The notes: generated by a model not told the origin, from the letters alone. Shown: positions 20,037 to 29,420, counted from the first letter of the stretch. The stretch: DNA of 36,227 nt from Acidithiobacillus ferrivorans (GCA_020723125.1 DYJM01000009.1:1-36227), one strand, 5' to 3'. Translations and numbers: made by a program.

Positions 20037-20510
20037 TCACTCCTCTGCGCCACGATGATAAGGTAATCCGGCCTGAATGCTCCAGGCCCGATATAATTGT
20101 TCCGCTAAAACTACCCGCACAACAGGATGTGCCATGGTTAATGCCGACAGTGACCATTGCCAGTCGGCCTGTAGTTCGGGGTCCAGTCCATCCGGCCCGC
20201 CGATCCAGAAGGTGACGTCGCGGCCACCCAGAAACCAGGCATCCATACGCTGCGCCAAGGCTTCACTGCTCAGTACCTTGCCACCGACTTCCAGGGCGAC
20301 TTTCTCGGACCCCGCAGGCGTGGCACTGCGTATTCGCTCCCCTTCTTCACGCCGCCAGCGGATCGGGTCGCCACTGCGCCCCCTTTTGGCCATCGGCAGG
20401 ACACGCCACTCCACCCGACACTGGGGCGGCATTCTGGCTGCATATTCAGCGACACCGCTTTCCACCCAGGCCGGCATTTTGTTGCCGATGGCAAGAACCC
20501 GCAGACGCAT
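20037..20510 (-). CDS. rlmH: 23S rRNA (pseudouridine-1915-N3)-methyltransferase
   Basis: This 157-residue SPOUT methyltransferase modifies position 1915 of 23S rRNA in the assembled ribosome. It begins MRLRVLAIGNKMPAWV. The SAM-knot region FWIGGPDGLDPELQ and the C-terminal LAEQLYRAWSIQAGLPYHR are diagnostic. It lies six bases after rsfS, the usual neighbour, in the nadD-rsfS-rlmH order seen in many bacteria. Confidence 0.96.
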   Translation of the reverse strand: MRLRVLAIGNKMPAWVESGVAEYAARMPPQCRVEWRVLPMAKRGRSGDPIRWRREEGERIRSATPAGSEKVALEVGGKVLSSEALAQRMDAWFLGGRDVTFWIGGPDGLDPELQADWQWSLSALTMAHPVVRVVLAEQLYRAWSIQAGLPYHRGAEE

Positions 20511-20516
20511 AAAGGG

Positions 20517-20879
20517 TCAGCGGCGCTCGCTTTGACCACGTATCTGGGGAAGTTCTCCCCAGAGCCTTTCGAGCTGATAAAAATCGCGCACCTCAGGGCG
20601 CATGACGTGAAGCACCACATCGCCGAGATCCACCAGTGCCCAATCACCCACGCTGAGCCCTTCTTTTCCCAGTGGCCGGACGCCCTCTTCGCGCATGCGG
20701 GCCATGACATGATCGGCCAGGGCCTTGAGATGACGGTCGGAGGTGCCAGAGGCAATAATCAGATAATCCGTAATGTCGGTCTGTTTACGGACGTCGATGG
20801 CTTTGATATCGAGGGCTTTGTGTTCATCAAGAACAGTCACAATCATGTCGCGGAGATTTTCTGCTGTCGCCAAGTGCAA
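20517..20879 (-). CDS. rsfS: Ribosome silencing factor RsfS
   Basis: This 120-residue RsfS/Iojap protein binds ribosomal protein L14 and blocks subunit joining in starvation. Family features are KALDIKAIDVRKQTDITDYLIIASGTSDRHLKAL (residues about 20-53) and SVGDWALVDLGDVVLHVM. No ATG precedes the conserved part. The frame begins with TTG at 20879, behind AAAGGAT, and a second TTG lies two codons on. A TTG start is therefore likely and its exact position uncertain. It lies 17 bases after nadD. Confidence 0.93.
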   Translation of the reverse strand: MHLATAENLRDMIVTVLDEHKALDIKAIDVRKQTDITDYLIIASGTSDRHLKALADHVMARMREEGVRPLGKEGLSVGDWALVDLGDVVLHVMRPEVRDFYQLERLWGELPQIRGQSERR

Positions 20880-20896
20880 TAATCCTTTGTGTCGAT

Positions 20897-21553
20897 TTAC
20901 GGGCTTTGATAGAGCCCCTTGCTCTCAATATAATCCAATACTTCGTCGGGTAACAGGAAGCGCGGACTTTGGCCGTTGGCCAACAGACTGCGAATACTGG
21001 TCGCGGAGATTTCCAGAGCGGTGATGGTCTGAAAAAAAATGAAGCCAGCGGGTTGTTGGTGGAGCTGGTGGATATCGTCGCAGCGCCGTTGATAGAGGGT
21101 TTGCCGCAAGGCTTCGGGGAGTTCGGCAGCCGGCCAGCCCGGTCGTCCGGTGACGATAAGATGGGTTAATTCAAGAATCTGTTGCCAGTCGCGCCAGGTA
21201 TCAAAACGCAAAAAGGCATCCATGCCGATGACCATGGCCAACAGGGCATCCGGGCGTTCCTGACGCAGGGCGCGGAGGGTGTCCACAGTATAAGACGGCC
21301 CCTCGCGTCCCACCTCCATATCACTGACGACAAAACGGGGGTGGTGGGCGACGGCAATGCGGGCCATGGCCAGACGATGTCGGGCGGCAGCCCAGGGACT
21401 TTTGCGGTGGGGGGGATGACCGGCAGGAATCAGCATCACCTCGGCAGTCTTGAGGGCCTGACGGACTTCCTCCACGGCGCGCAGATGCCCGTAGTGGATG
21501 GGGTCGAAAGTCCCCCCCAGAATAACCAGATCATTGTTGGTGGAAATCTCCAT
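20897..21553 (-). CDS. nadD: Nicotinate-nucleotide adenylyltransferase
   Basis: This 218-residue NMN/NaMN adenylyltransferase forms deamido-NAD in NAD synthesis. The nucleotidyltransferase motif [12 protein letters not shown] is at about residues 14-25. The C-terminal [13 protein letters not shown] is the family's second motif. [11 protein letters not shown] and [16 protein letters not shown] are also typical of NadD. It is the first gene of the seven-gene minus-strand run ending with rng, and is divergent from the acyltransferase gene, with about 100 bases between them. Confidence 0.96.
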   Translation of the reverse strand: MEISTNNDLVILGGTFDPIHYGHLRAVEEVRQALKTAEVMLIPAGHPPHRKSPWAAARHRLAMARIAVAHHPRFVVSDMEVGREGPSYTVDTLRALRQERPDALLAMVIGMDAFLRFDTWRDWQQILELTHLIVTGRPGWPAAELPEALRQTLYQRRCDDIHQLHQQPAGFIFFQTITALEISATSIRSLLANGQSPRFLLPDEVLDYIESKGLYQSP

Positions 21554-21652
21554 ATCCCGAATATAACGAAGGGCGAAGGCAGGGGGAAGACAGCGACAAA
21601 AGGCCGGTCTCGCGTTTATGATGTGCGTTTTGCGGAACAGATCAGGGATCAG

Positions 21653-22576
21653 GTGGCTAAATCATCGGTTGAATCCTCCAGGGCAAGCCCCGGACAGCGG
21701 TTGCAGGTATGGTTGATTGTCGCCCTGCTGCGTGGCGCAGCCGCTTTGCCGGGTTCATGGCGGGCGGTTCTGGGTTCTGCGCTCGGCGATTTCGCCCGAC
21801 GGATGATGCGGCGGCCCCGCCAGGTGGTTGACGCAAATCTGGCCATCGCCTTTCCTGACTGGTCGCCTGAGCAGCGTTTGCGTTTACAGCATCAGCATTT
21901 TCGCGCATTGGGCCAGGCGGCTTTAGAACTGGGACCCCTGTGGTTTTGGCCCCTGCCCCGGGCTTTGGGCCTGATTCGTGAAGTACGCGGTGTGGAGCAG
22001 GTGGATGCTGCGCTGGCAGAAGGACGCGGTGTCATTTTGTTTACCGCCCACCTCGGGGCCTGGGAAGCGGCCGTGCAATATATTGGTCATCGCTGGCCGG
22101 TGACGGTGCTGTATATGGACACCCGCAACCCGGCGTTAAATGCATTGATGGCGGCAGGTCGGGGTCGCAGTGGCGCGCGGTTGACGCCCAAGGAAGCGGG
22201 TATTCGGCCTCTTTTGCATACGTTGCAGCAGCATCAGGTGGTGGGTATTTTGCCGGACCAGAATGTGGATCCCCGGGAAGGAGACTATGCCCCTTTTTTT
22301 GGGCGACCCGCCTGTACCACTCCTTTGCTGGGGCGGCTGGCCCTGCGCTGGCAGAGCCCGGTATTCGGTCTGTTTGCCTACCGTCTGCCCCGTGGTCAGG
22401 GATTTCGACTGGAGTTTGTGGCTATGCCCGAAAATTTTCCTGCGGGTGCAGCGGTGGCAGACGCCACGGCCATGAATACTGTGCTGGAAACCGCCATTCG
22501 CAAAGCCCCGGAACAATACTGGTGGGTGCATCGTCGTTTCAAGGATCAGCCGGAGGGCTGGGATTATCCCTACTGA
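21653..22576 (+). CDS. Lipid A biosynthesis lauroyl acyltransferase-like protein (LpxL/HtrB family)
   Basis: This protein of about 307 residues belongs to the LpxL/HtrB-type acyltransferases, which add secondary acyl chains to lipid A at the inner membrane. The catalytic H-x4-E motif is HLGAWE. The conserved blocks [17 protein letters not shown]...GDYAPFFG and the C-terminal [12 protein letters not shown] are clear. The frame is open far upstream, but that part is antisense to nadD. The best start is GTG at 21653, with AGGG a few bases upstream; another GTG at 21623 is possible. No ATG fits. Together with the LpxH-like gene it points to a lipid A-bearing outer membrane. Confidence 0.85.
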   Translation: MAKSSVESSRASPGQRLQVWLIVALLRGAAALPGSWRAVLGSALGDFARRMMRRPRQVVDANLAIAFPDWSPEQRLRLQHQHFRALGQAALELGPLWFWPLPRALGLIREVRGVEQVDAALAEGRGVILFTAHLGAWEAAVQYIGHRWPVTVLYMDTRNPALNALMAAGRGRSGARLTPKEAGIRPLLHTLQQHQVVGILPDQNVDPREGDYAPFFGRPACTTPLLGRLALRWQSPVFGLFAYRLPRGQGFRLEFVAMPENFPAGAAVADATAMNTVLETAIRKAPEQYWWVHRRFKDQPEGWDYPY

Positions 22577-22606
22577 AGTATTTTTTCAACAATATTTCTC
22601 TCAGGG

Positions 22607-22633
22607 CTTGAAAATGGTTTTTCGCAGCCCCAT
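22607..22633 (+). promoter_or_regulatory. Sigma-32 (RpoH) heat-shock promoter of the hsp20 gene
   Basis: CTTGAAA (22607-22613) and CCCCAT (22628-22633, then TA) match the RpoH consensus CTTGAAA/CCCCATNT, separated by 14 bases. It lies about 50 bases upstream of the small heat-shock protein start, the expected place. Confidence 0.9.
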
Positions 22634-22684
22634 TAACCGGAGCATGGTGATTGGGTCACCGGAATGAAATAAGGAGATTATTCC

Positions 22685-23137
22685 ATGGTTGATGAAAAGA
22701 ATTCTTCAGTACAGTCGGTGCGTTCTGTAGATCCGGTTGAGCAGTTTTTTGATTCACTGATACCCGGCGTTTTTCGTCCGGTAAGTAGCAGCCTGCAGAG
22801 CGTCGCAGTGCGCGCTAATATTGCCCATATTGACGTTATGGACCGCGATAACGAAATCGTGATTCGTGCCGAAGTGCCCGGTATGGATAAGGAAAAGCTG
22901 GATGTCCAGGTTCATGGTAACCAGGTATATATCAGCGGCAGCAAGGAAGAAAGCAAGACTGAGGAAGATGGCAAGTATATTTATCGTGAACGCCGTTATG
23001 GTGATTTTTCACGGACGGTACAGTTGCCTGTTGAGGTAGATGCCAGCCAGAGTAAGGCAGCCTATAAAGATGGCGTTCTGGAGCTGGTCCTACCCAAGGC
23101 GGAATCTGCCAAGAGGCGGAAAATCAGCGTCGAATGA
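22685..23137 (+). CDS. Hsp20/alpha-crystallin family small heat-shock protein
   Basis: This 150-residue ATP-independent holdase prevents aggregation of unfolded proteins. An N-terminal arm of about 45 residues is followed by the alpha-crystallin domain (NIAHIDVMDRDNEIVIRAEVPG onwards), containing YIYRERRYGDFSRTVQLP and the closing YKDGVLELVLPKAE. The C-terminal I-x-I-type anchor appears as RKISVE. AAGGAG lies eight bases before the ATG. A consensus sigma-32 promoter upstream and a strong hairpin downstream make it a single-gene heat-shock unit. Confidence 0.95.
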   Translation: MVDEKNSSVQSVRSVDPVEQFFDSLIPGVFRPVSSSLQSVAVRANIAHIDVMDRDNEIVIRAEVPGMDKEKLDVQVHGNQVYISGSKEESKTEEDGKYIYRERRYGDFSRTVQLPVEVDASQSKAAYKDGVLELVLPKAESAKRRKISVE

Positions 23138-23161
23138 TGTTTCGACAATAGTTGCAAACCT

Positions 23162-23191
23162 AAGCGGGCTGGAGGCTTATCCAGCCCGCTT
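23162..23191 (+). terminator. Rho-independent terminator of hsp20
   Basis: AAGCGGGCTGG and CCAGCCCGCTT form an 11-pair stem around an eight-base loop, followed by TATATT. It lies 24 bases after the hsp20 stop and 19 bases before the end of the convergent mnmE gene. Confidence 0.85.
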
Positions 23192-23210
23192 TATATTATG
23201 AATATCTGAT

Positions 23211-24569
23211 TTATTTGCCGATGCAGAAGCGGGAAAAAATCTCTCCGAGAATATCTTCTACATCCATTTTCCCGGTAATCTGCGCCAGGGCATTGGCGGC
23301 CTCCCGCAGAGCCTGAGCCAGCAGTTCCGGGGGGGCTGAGCTATGGTGCATGTGCACGGCCTCCGCCACTTTTTCGGTCGTGTCGGCCAATGCCTCCACG
23401 TGGCGCTGCCGGGCACTGAAGGCACAGGCACCATTTTCCAAACCCATCTGTACCATAATCTCCGCTTTCAGGGCATCCAAACCATTTCCGAGCAGTGCGG
23501 AAACGGCCAGACAGGATTCGTGCTCAGGTGCCTTGGGCAGCTTGGTTATCAGGTCCTGCTTGTTCCAGATAATCAGTCTGGGTATGGACGGCAGGGATTC
23601 GAGAATAGTCTGGTCTTCGGTTTGCCAACCAGCATGGGCGTCCGCAACCAGCAATATCAACTGGGCACTCTGCAAAATCTGCCGCGCCCGGGAAATGCCT
23701 TCCGCCTCTACCACATCTTGTGACTCCCGGAGCCCGGCCGTATCAATGAGTTCTACGGGCAGGCCGTCGAGCAGGATTTCCTCGCGCAGCAAGTCACGGG
23801 TAGTTCCGGGAACCGGGGTAACAATGGCCGCATCCCGCTGGGCCAGCGCATTCATCAGGCTGGATTTGCCAACATTGGGGCGACCGGCAAGAATGACGCG
23901 GCCACCCCGGGCGAGACGGGCGCCTTGCCGGGCCTGCTGTTGCAAGTGAAGCAGCTGCTTCTGTAGGGTTTCGAGACCATGATGAACAGCGCTGTCATAT
24001 TCAGTGCCGAGGTCTTCCTCGCTGAAATCCAGCCCGGCCTCCACCAGGGCAAGAAGTTGCAATAATTGCCCATGGATGGTGTCGACAGCCTTGGAAAAAG
24101 CGCCTTCGAGGCTTGCCGAAGCGGCACGTACCTGCGCTTCGCTGCGCGCATGAATGAGGTCTGCCACAGCTTCCGCCTGGGCCAGATCCAGACGGCCATG
24201 GAGAAAAGCGCGTTCGGTGAATTCACCTGCCCGTGCTGCACGGGCGCCATGAGCGACGGATTCCTGCATCAAGGCGGCCAGTGCCAGAGGACTCCCATGT
24301 CCCTGTAATTCGACCACGTCTTCACCGGTATAGCTGTGCGGTGCCGGGAAATAAAGGGTAATACCGTGATCTATGCCCTGCCCATCGCGGCCGTAAAAGC
24401 GCCGGAAACGGGCATGTCGGGCGGGCCAGTTCGGGCTTTCCGGAGCCAGCCCACAGAGAGCCTTTCCAATGCGCAGGGCAGCTGGACCAGAGAGGCGCAA
24501 AATGCCGACGCCCCCCTCCCCGGGCGGCGTCGCAATGGCGACGATGGTATCTCCCTGCTGATAGCGCAT
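23211..24569 (-). CDS. mnmE: tRNA uridine-5-carboxymethylaminomethyl GTPase MnmE
   Basis: This 452-residue GTPase works with MnmG to modify the wobble uridine of certain tRNAs. The N-terminal folate-binding domain begins DTIVAIATPPGEGGVGILRL. The G domain has GRPNVGKSS near residue 228, DTAGLRE and NKQD. The C-terminus ends with the conserved CIGK. GAGG lies about nine bases before the ATG. It follows yidC by 65 bases in the classical rpmH-rnpA-yidD-yidC-mnmE order. Confidence 0.97.
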   Translation of the reverse strand: MRYQQGDTIVAIATPPGEGGVGILRLSGPAALRIGKALCGLAPESPNWPARHARFRRFYGRDGQGIDHGITLYFPAPHSYTGEDVVELQGHGSPLALAALMQESVAHGARAARAGEFTERAFLHGRLDLAQAEAVADLIHARSEAQVRAASASLEGAFSKAVDTIHGQLLQLLALVEAGLDFSEEDLGTEYDSAVHHGLETLQKQLLHLQQQARQGARLARGGRVILAGRPNVGKSSLMNALAQRDAAIVTPVPGTTRDLLREEILLDGLPVELIDTAGLRESQDVVEAEGISRARQILQSAQLILLVADAHAGWQTEDQTILESLPSIPRLIIWNKQDLITKLPKAPEHESCLAVSALLGNGLDALKAEIMVQMGLENGACAFSARQRHVEALADTTEKVAEAVHMHHSSAPPELLAQALREAANALAQITGKMDVEDILGEIFSRFCIGK

Positions 24570-24634
24570 CTATAAGATCCTCGCCACGATTCAGGAACCG
24601 ATGAGACAACCCGGCTGCGAAAAGCCGTGCCGCC

Positions 24635-26230
24635 CTAGTCTTTGGCGGCCATGATGTGTCGGGTGATCAGATATTGCTGACCAATGGAAACGACGTTGTT
24701 GGTCAACCAGTAGAGTACCAGACCTGCCGGGAAAAAAGCGAAAAACACCGCAAAAATGACCGGCAGAGCCGACATGATTTTTTTCTGCATCGGATCGACG
24801 GGCGCAGGGTTGAGACGCTGCTGAAAAAACATGGAAATGCCCATGAGCAGCGGCAGGATGTAATAAGGATCGGGCACCGCCAGATCATGAATCCAGAGGA
24901 TGAAGGGCGCCTGGCGGAGTGATACGCTTTCTACCAGAACCCAGTAAAGGGCAATGAAAAAAGGCATTTGCAGAAGCATCGGCAAACAACCTGCCATCGG
25001 ATTGACCTTTTCCGTACGGTAGAGCTGCATCATGGCCGCGCCCAGTTTCTGCTTATCATCACCACATTCTTTTTTCAGTTTTTCCAGTTTGGGCTGAAGC
25101 TTGCGCATATTGGCCATGGACCGGTAACTGATGGCCGAGGGATAGAAAAATATCGCCTTGATGACAATAACCAAAAGGATAATGGCCAGACCCCAGTTGC
25201 CAACCAGACCATGAAACCATTTGAGTACCATATGCATGGGTTCGGCAATGATGGCAAACCAGCCATAATCCACCGTCTGCTCCAGACCCCGACCCAGTGC
25301 TGCCAGGCGACTTTGCTGTTTGGGACCCAGAAAAAGCTGCTGGGTAATGGTGGTGCTCTGCCCCGGAGCCAAGGTAGGTAGAGGCGTATTTACCCCCGCC
25401 ACATAATTACTGCCGGAGGGTCGGGCATAAAGCTGCACATTTTGGGCATGTACGGGGGGGAGGACGGCCGCCAGAAAGTAATGGTCCATCATTCCGGCCC
25501 AGCCCGGTCCCGCTTCTGTGCGGGGGTGGTCACGCATGTCGCCAAAACTGACTTCACTGAAGTTTCCGCCATGCATCAGTACGGCGCCCGTAAAAATGGA
25601 CATGAACATGTGACTTTCGGCGCGATCATTGCGCAGAATCTGATCAAAGTAGCTGCCGTTCCAGGGCTGGGTTCCGCTGTTGGTTACCTGGATGTGTTCT
25701 TCAGCAAGATAACTATCGGGCTGAAAAGTCCAGGTTTTGGTGATGGTCAAAGGTCCGGCCTTGCCCTTTAGTACGATCCGGCTGTCCGTATCCGCAGAGG
25801 GTTTCTCTTCTGCAAACTGGGGAATGAGTAATTGTCCGTCGCTGCCCAAAAACCCGCTTTGTTGAGTGGTCAGTTTGGCAGGGCTTGTGTCCAGAATAGG
25901 GTAAGGGGCGGGATTATTGGTGGCTACGGGGTAGGCACGCAGGCCAAGATTCTGGATATCTCCACCATGCAGGCCGATATGGCCGGTAAACACCTTGGTG
26001 CTGAAAGGCAAGGAGGGACCACGCGCAGGAGCCATGGCCTGACTGACGACTGCAGGCACCGTTGTGCTCGTGGGTGAAACCGTCGGGGCGGTGACGGGAG
26101 CGGCGGCCTTACTGACAGTGCTGGTTGCGGGCGTCACGGGCTTTGGCGCATTCTGCTCCTGCCAGGCCTGAAACAACAGAAAAAAGACCACGGCCAGTGC
26201 AATGACAAGAAAAGTTTTCTGATTTTCCAT
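24635..26230 (-). CDS. yidC: Membrane protein insertase YidC
   Basis: This 531-residue inner-membrane insertase has the Gram-negative form. The N-terminal membrane anchor is TFLVIALAVVFFLLFQAW. A linker rich in Thr, Ala and Pro follows, then a large periplasmic domain and the five-helix core. The core includes the cytoplasmic coiled segment (ANMRKLQPKLEKLKKECGDD), NPMAGCLPMLLQMPFFIALYWVL and the final PAGLVLYWLTNN. The start is 15 bases after the yidD stop. It inserts Sec-dependent and Sec-independent membrane proteins. Confidence 0.97.
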   Translation of the reverse strand: MENQKTFLVIALAVVFFLLFQAWQEQNAPKPVTPATSTVSKAAAPVTAPTVSPTSTTVPAVVSQAMAPARGPSLPFSTKVFTGHIGLHGGDIQNLGLRAYPVATNNPAPYPILDTSPAKLTTQQSGFLGSDGQLLIPQFAEEKPSADTDSRIVLKGKAGPLTITKTWTFQPDSYLAEEHIQVTNSGTQPWNGSYFDQILRNDRAESHMFMSIFTGAVLMHGGNFSEVSFGDMRDHPRTEAGPGWAGMMDHYFLAAVLPPVHAQNVQLYARPSGSNYVAGVNTPLPTLAPGQSTTITQQLFLGPKQQSRLAALGRGLEQTVDYGWFAIIAEPMHMVLKWFHGLVGNWGLAIILLVIVIKAIFFYPSAISYRSMANMRKLQPKLEKLKKECGDDKQKLGAAMMQLYRTEKVNPMAGCLPMLLQMPFFIALYWVLVESVSLRQAPFILWIHDLAVPDPYYILPLLMGISMFFQQRLNPAPVDPMQKKIMSALPVIFAVFFAFFPAGLVLYWLTNNVVSIGQQYLITRHIMAAKD

Positions 26231-26245
26231 GGAGCCCCAGGGTGT

Positions 26246-26461
26246 TTAAGGAACGGGATCAACACCGCCCGGATGCCAGGGATGGCAGCGGGCGATACGT
26301 TTGATGCCCAGCCACGAACCCTTGGCGATGCCATAGCGTTCAATGGCCTGACAGGTATATTCGGAGCAGGTCGGATAAAAGCGGCAATGATGGCCCAGCA
26401 AGGGACTGATGGCATATTGATAGGTGCGAACCGCCAGCACGGCTGCGCGGCGCGCCCTCAT
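26246..26461 (-). CDS. yidD: Membrane protein insertion efficiency factor YidD
   Basis: This 71-residue YidD protein has the diagnostic core [22 protein letters not shown] and a later [12 protein letters not shown]. It assists YidC-dependent insertion. It is translationally coupled to rnpA by an ATGA overlap and precedes yidC, the standard order. Confidence 0.96.
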   Translation of the reverse strand: MRARRAAVLAVRTYQYAISPLLGHHCRFYPTCSEYTCQAIERYGIAKGSWLGIKRIARCHPWHPGGVDPVP

Positions 26462-26808
26462 GCTTTCCCCAGCAGTTGCTGGAAATAAGCACCCATAACG
26501 CGCATACTGAGTTGCCTGGCCCCATTGCGGGCAACTACCATGACATCCTGTCCTGCCGAGCGCCTTTGCTGCAGGCGAAAGGCCTCGCGCAGGCGGCGTT
26601 TGATCCGGTTACGAATGACGGCGTTACCTACCTTGCGGCTCACGGCCAAACCCAGCCGGGGATGAGAAACAGTATTGGGGAAGGTATACATGACCAGCTC
26701 GGGAAAAACTTTTTTGCGCCCCTGTTGAATGGTGCGCTGAATCAACGCCTTCTGACGGAGACGATCCTCGCGGGTAAAGCGATGAGGATGCGCCTGCGCC
26801 GGATGCAT
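26458..26808 (-). CDS. rnpA: Ribonuclease P protein component
   Basis: This 116-residue basic protein binds RNase P RNA for tRNA 5' maturation. The core [26 protein letters not shown] is the RNase P protein signature. [21 protein letters not shown] near the N-terminus is also typical. The start lies only four bases after the rpmH stop, without a clear ribosome binding site, so coupling to rpmH is likely. Confidence 0.96.
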   Translation of the reverse strand: MHPAQAHPHRFTREDRLRQKALIQRTIQQGRKKVFPELVMYTFPNTVSHPRLGLAVSRKVGNAVIRNRIKRRLREAFRLQQRRSAGQDVMVVARNGARQLSMRVMGAYFQQLLGKA

Positions 26809-26812
26809 AAAC

Positions 26813-26947
26813 TTACGGACAGAGACGCTGACGGCCCTTGGCGCGCCGACGTTTCAGAACAAGACGCCCGGACTTGGTCGCCATGCGGGCACGAAAGCCA
26901 TGAGTCCGCTTGCGATGGGTAACGCTGGGTTGAAAAGTACGCTTCAT
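26813..26947 (-). CDS. rpmH: 50S ribosomal protein L34
   Basis: This 44-residue L34 begins [18 protein letters not shown] and continues with [20 protein letters not shown]. It is complete at the usual length, with the uncommon C-terminus RLCP. AGGA lies nine bases before the ATG. It is the first gene of the rpmH-rnpA-yidD-yidC-mnmE run and has its own promoter at 26984-27012. Confidence 0.96.
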   Translation of the reverse strand: MKRTFQPSVTHRKRTHGFRARMATKSGRLVLKRRRAKGRQRLCP

Positions 26948-26983
26948 TGGAACACTTCCTGCGGGTAAATCCTAAGGGCTGAG

Positions 26984-27012
26984 AAGATAAGGAGATGCTG
27001 TCCGAAAGTCAA
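26984..27012 (-). promoter_or_regulatory. Sigma-70 promoter of rpmH
   Basis: On the minus strand TTGACT (27012-27007) and TATCTT (26989-26984) are separated by exactly 17 bases, about 36 bases before the rpmH start. This fits a housekeeping promoter for the rpmH-mnmE run. Confidence 0.7.
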
Positions 27013-27069
27013 GATGCCTCCAAGCCCTTTATTGGCATGACCAGCGCTTGGTCGGCGTGAAGAAGAGGG

Positions 27070-27112
27070 TTGAGTCTCGCGAAGAATGATCTACTATTGC
27101 AACAAAGTTGCA
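27070..27112 (+). promoter_or_regulatory. Promoter and operator-like dyad of the TonB receptor gene
   Basis: TTGAGT (27070-27075) and TACTAT (27092-27097) are spaced 16 bases apart. Directly behind lies a perfect dyad, TGCAAC-AAA-GTTGCA (27098-27112), placed over the expected transcription start. A repressor, perhaps a metal- or cofactor-sensing one, could bind there. The regulator is not identified. Confidence 0.5.
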
Positions 27113-27130
27113 TATAAGGGGAGCGTTAGG

Positions 27131-29398
27131 ATGGTCATTCGTTGGGCTGATTTTCATTTTTTATGGTTACTGGCTGGAGTTTTTCCTTTATCCATTGGGT
27201 TTTTTAGCGAAACGGCGGAAGCAGAAGATCTGGGTACGGTCCGTCGCGAAGAGGCGGCGGTCCTGCCCGTCCAGATCGGGCAATCGTCGACAAGAAGTGC
27301 TACGGTTTTTCGCCTGGATCAAAAACAGGTCGCGGCGCTGGCGGGTCCGGGAGGCGCCAACAGCGAAGCAGCACTGGGTTTTTTGCCGGGAGTTAGCTAT
27401 AACGCCGCAGACGCCCTTAATCTTGCCAATGTGCAAAGTGCCAGTAAGGGCTTGCGGGTACGCGGTGAGACTGCCCAGCATGGTGCCGGTGATCTGCTGG
27501 ACGGGTTACCACTGGTGGCTGGATTTCCCGGGCCGGGTCAGTGGTTGGTGGACCAGGAGGACATACAGTCCCTGCAGTTATTTGTGGGCGCGGTGCCGCC
27601 CTCCCTGCCGAGCCCTGGTAGTCTGGCCGGGGTGGTAGATAGTCGTATTTTATGGCCACAAGCACAGACTGCGTGGTTGTTCAGTCAGAGTGTTGGTAGT
27701 AAAGGCTTTTCCCGGAGTTTTCTGCGTTGGGATAGTGGTGCCCTGCCTGGCGGGTCAACGCTCTTTCTTTCAGGATCGTTCACCCGGGCAGGCCAATGGC
27801 GGGGCTGGGGTGCGGCTCCCGAAGGAAGAAGCAACGCCGCTATCGGATGGCAACAGCCATACGCCTCGGGTCTGCTGCGCCTGTTTTATGTACATGACGA
27901 TTATCGCAGCAGCAATTACCGACCACTGAATTACCGTGAAACGCTCGATTTAACGCGCTACGGGCGGCTCGCCTATGCCCGCAATCCCGCCACCAATCCA
28001 TTTTCTCCGGAGGCTTCCCTATACCAGGGCTATAATCATCAGCGCTTCACGGACAATGCGTTATTGCTGGAGTGGCGCCAGCATGTGGGAACTTACGGAA
28101 GTTTGCATTTATCTCCTTACGCGATGCAGGAAAGTGGAGCATATTGGCGTGGCATCGTACAAAATGGTCAGGGACTGGTACAGCGTGCGGATCTCAATGC
28201 CTGGCGCTGGGGTTTGCGTCTTGATTGGGAAAAGCATTCCGGAGCCTGGGGCTGGCGGGCCGGGTATTGGCATGACGAAAAAATCCCGCCCCATCCGCTC
28301 AGCAACAGTGCCTTATATCAGCCCACTGCAAATGGCGGGCTGCAGTTTCTGCGCTGGTCCTTGCTGAGTGCTCCAGGCAGTCCGGAACGTTACGATAGTC
28401 TTTATCTGCAGCAAAGCTGGCATCAGGGCCGGTTGACCATGGATTGGGGTGGCAGATATGTCTGGGATACCCTTCCGGGATTGCAGGCCTTCGATCCCCG
28501 TAAACTGACGACGGATGTACTGGATGAGGCGCTGGCTCAGTCGGCGCTGATCGCTCATCAGTCAGTGAGAGGCCGGACCTTGACGGCCTTTCTGCCTTAC
28601 CTGGGATTGCGTTTTTTGCTGCGCGAGCACTGGCTGTTGCGTGCCAGTGCAGGGAGTAACGTGGCGTCCCCGGGATTTGATTTGTGGCCGGCTTATCAGC
28701 AGAACGCCGCAGCCTTTAATCGTGCAGGTCTGCAAATCCAGAATCTTTGGAATGCCCAGCGCCTGATTCGCAGCAATCAGGGAGATATGGCCTTGCGTTG
28801 GGCTTCCGATGCGGGTTATGTAGAGGCTTTGGGGTATTACGGTACTTTTCAGAACAAATCTGTCTCGGTATATGATGCGCTCTCCGGTCTGACCTATCCG
28901 CAAAATGTCGGAAATGGGCGCAGCTATGGGGCGAGTCTCAGCAGTCAGTGGCGATTTGCCAGAAACTGGTCACTCAGCGGCAACGGTAGTTATACCCGCA
29001 GCGTTTTTTCGCAAAATGTGCAGGGGGTCGGCGGTAGGTCACTTCCGGTAGCCGGTTTGCAGACGCCAGATACGCCCAGGTGGTCCGCAAATGCCTTTTT
29101 GCAGTACGACAGCCCGCAATGGCGCGCCTCAGTGCAGGAAAGGTATCTTGGGCCACGTTGGGCAGACAGTTTGCACAGGGAACCTGTTTCTGGCTATTTC
29201 CTGACGGATCTCAACCTGGGTCATACCTGGAATGGTCCACACCAGTCACTGGATATCGACTTGTGGGTCTACAATCTTTTGCAAAATCAGGGAATTGGTC
29301 TGATCAATACCGGTGGCATTACCGTGGACAGCGGCGCCAATTTCTACCCGCTACCAGCGCGAACCATTGCGTTGACTTTACGTTGGCATTACCGCTGA
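27131..29398 (+). CDS. TonB-dependent outer-membrane receptor, substrate unknown
   Basis: This protein of about 755 residues has a signal peptide (residues 1 to about 30, ending ETAEA). A plug domain with LRVRGETAQHGAGDLLDGLPLV follows, then a beta-barrel rich in aromatic strands ending in the aromatic-terminated RTIALTLRWHYR. It should import a metal complex or another scarce solute using TonB-ExbBD energy; no TonB genes are nearby. The frame is open to 27086, but the ATG at 27131 has AAGGGGAG eight bases upstream and yields a proper signal peptide. It stands alone, convergent with ettA across 22 bases. The dyad before it suggests control by a repressor. Confidence 0.85.
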   Translation: MVIRWADFHFLWLLAGVFPLSIGFFSETAEAEDLGTVRREEAAVLPVQIGQSSTRSATVFRLDQKQVAALAGPGGANSEAALGFLPGVSYNAADALNLANVQSASKGLRVRGETAQHGAGDLLDGLPLVAGFPGPGQWLVDQEDIQSLQLFVGAVPPSLPSPGSLAGVVDSRILWPQAQTAWLFSQSVGSKGFSRSFLRWDSGALPGGSTLFLSGSFTRAGQWRGWGAAPEGRSNAAIGWQQPYASGLLRLFYVHDDYRSSNYRPLNYRETLDLTRYGRLAYARNPATNPFSPEASLYQGYNHQRFTDNALLLEWRQHVGTYGSLHLSPYAMQESGAYWRGIVQNGQGLVQRADLNAWRWGLRLDWEKHSGAWGWRAGYWHDEKIPPHPLSNSALYQPTANGGLQFLRWSLLSAPGSPERYDSLYLQQSWHQGRLTMDWGGRYVWDTLPGLQAFDPRKLTTDVLDEALAQSALIAHQSVRGRTLTAFLPYLGLRFLLREHWLLRASAGSNVASPGFDLWPAYQQNAAAFNRAGLQIQNLWNAQRLIRSNQGDMALRWASDAGYVEALGYYGTFQNKSVSVYDALSGLTYPQNVGNGRSYGASLSSQWRFARNWSLSGNGSYTRSVFSQNVQGVGGRSLPVAGLQTPDTPRWSANAFLQYDSPQWRASVQERYLGPRWADSLHREPVSGYFLTDLNLGHTWNGPHQSLDIDLWVYNLLQNQGIGLINTGGITVDSGANFYPLPARTIALTLRWHYR

Positions 29399-29420
29399 AC
29401 CTGCTTGCAGATTCGTCGCC

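Noticed and set aside
21182..21652. Upstream extension of the acyltransferase frame
   Set aside because: It runs antisense through nadD. The conserved acyltransferase sequence begins well after it, and a GTG with a ribosome binding site at 21653 gives the family length.
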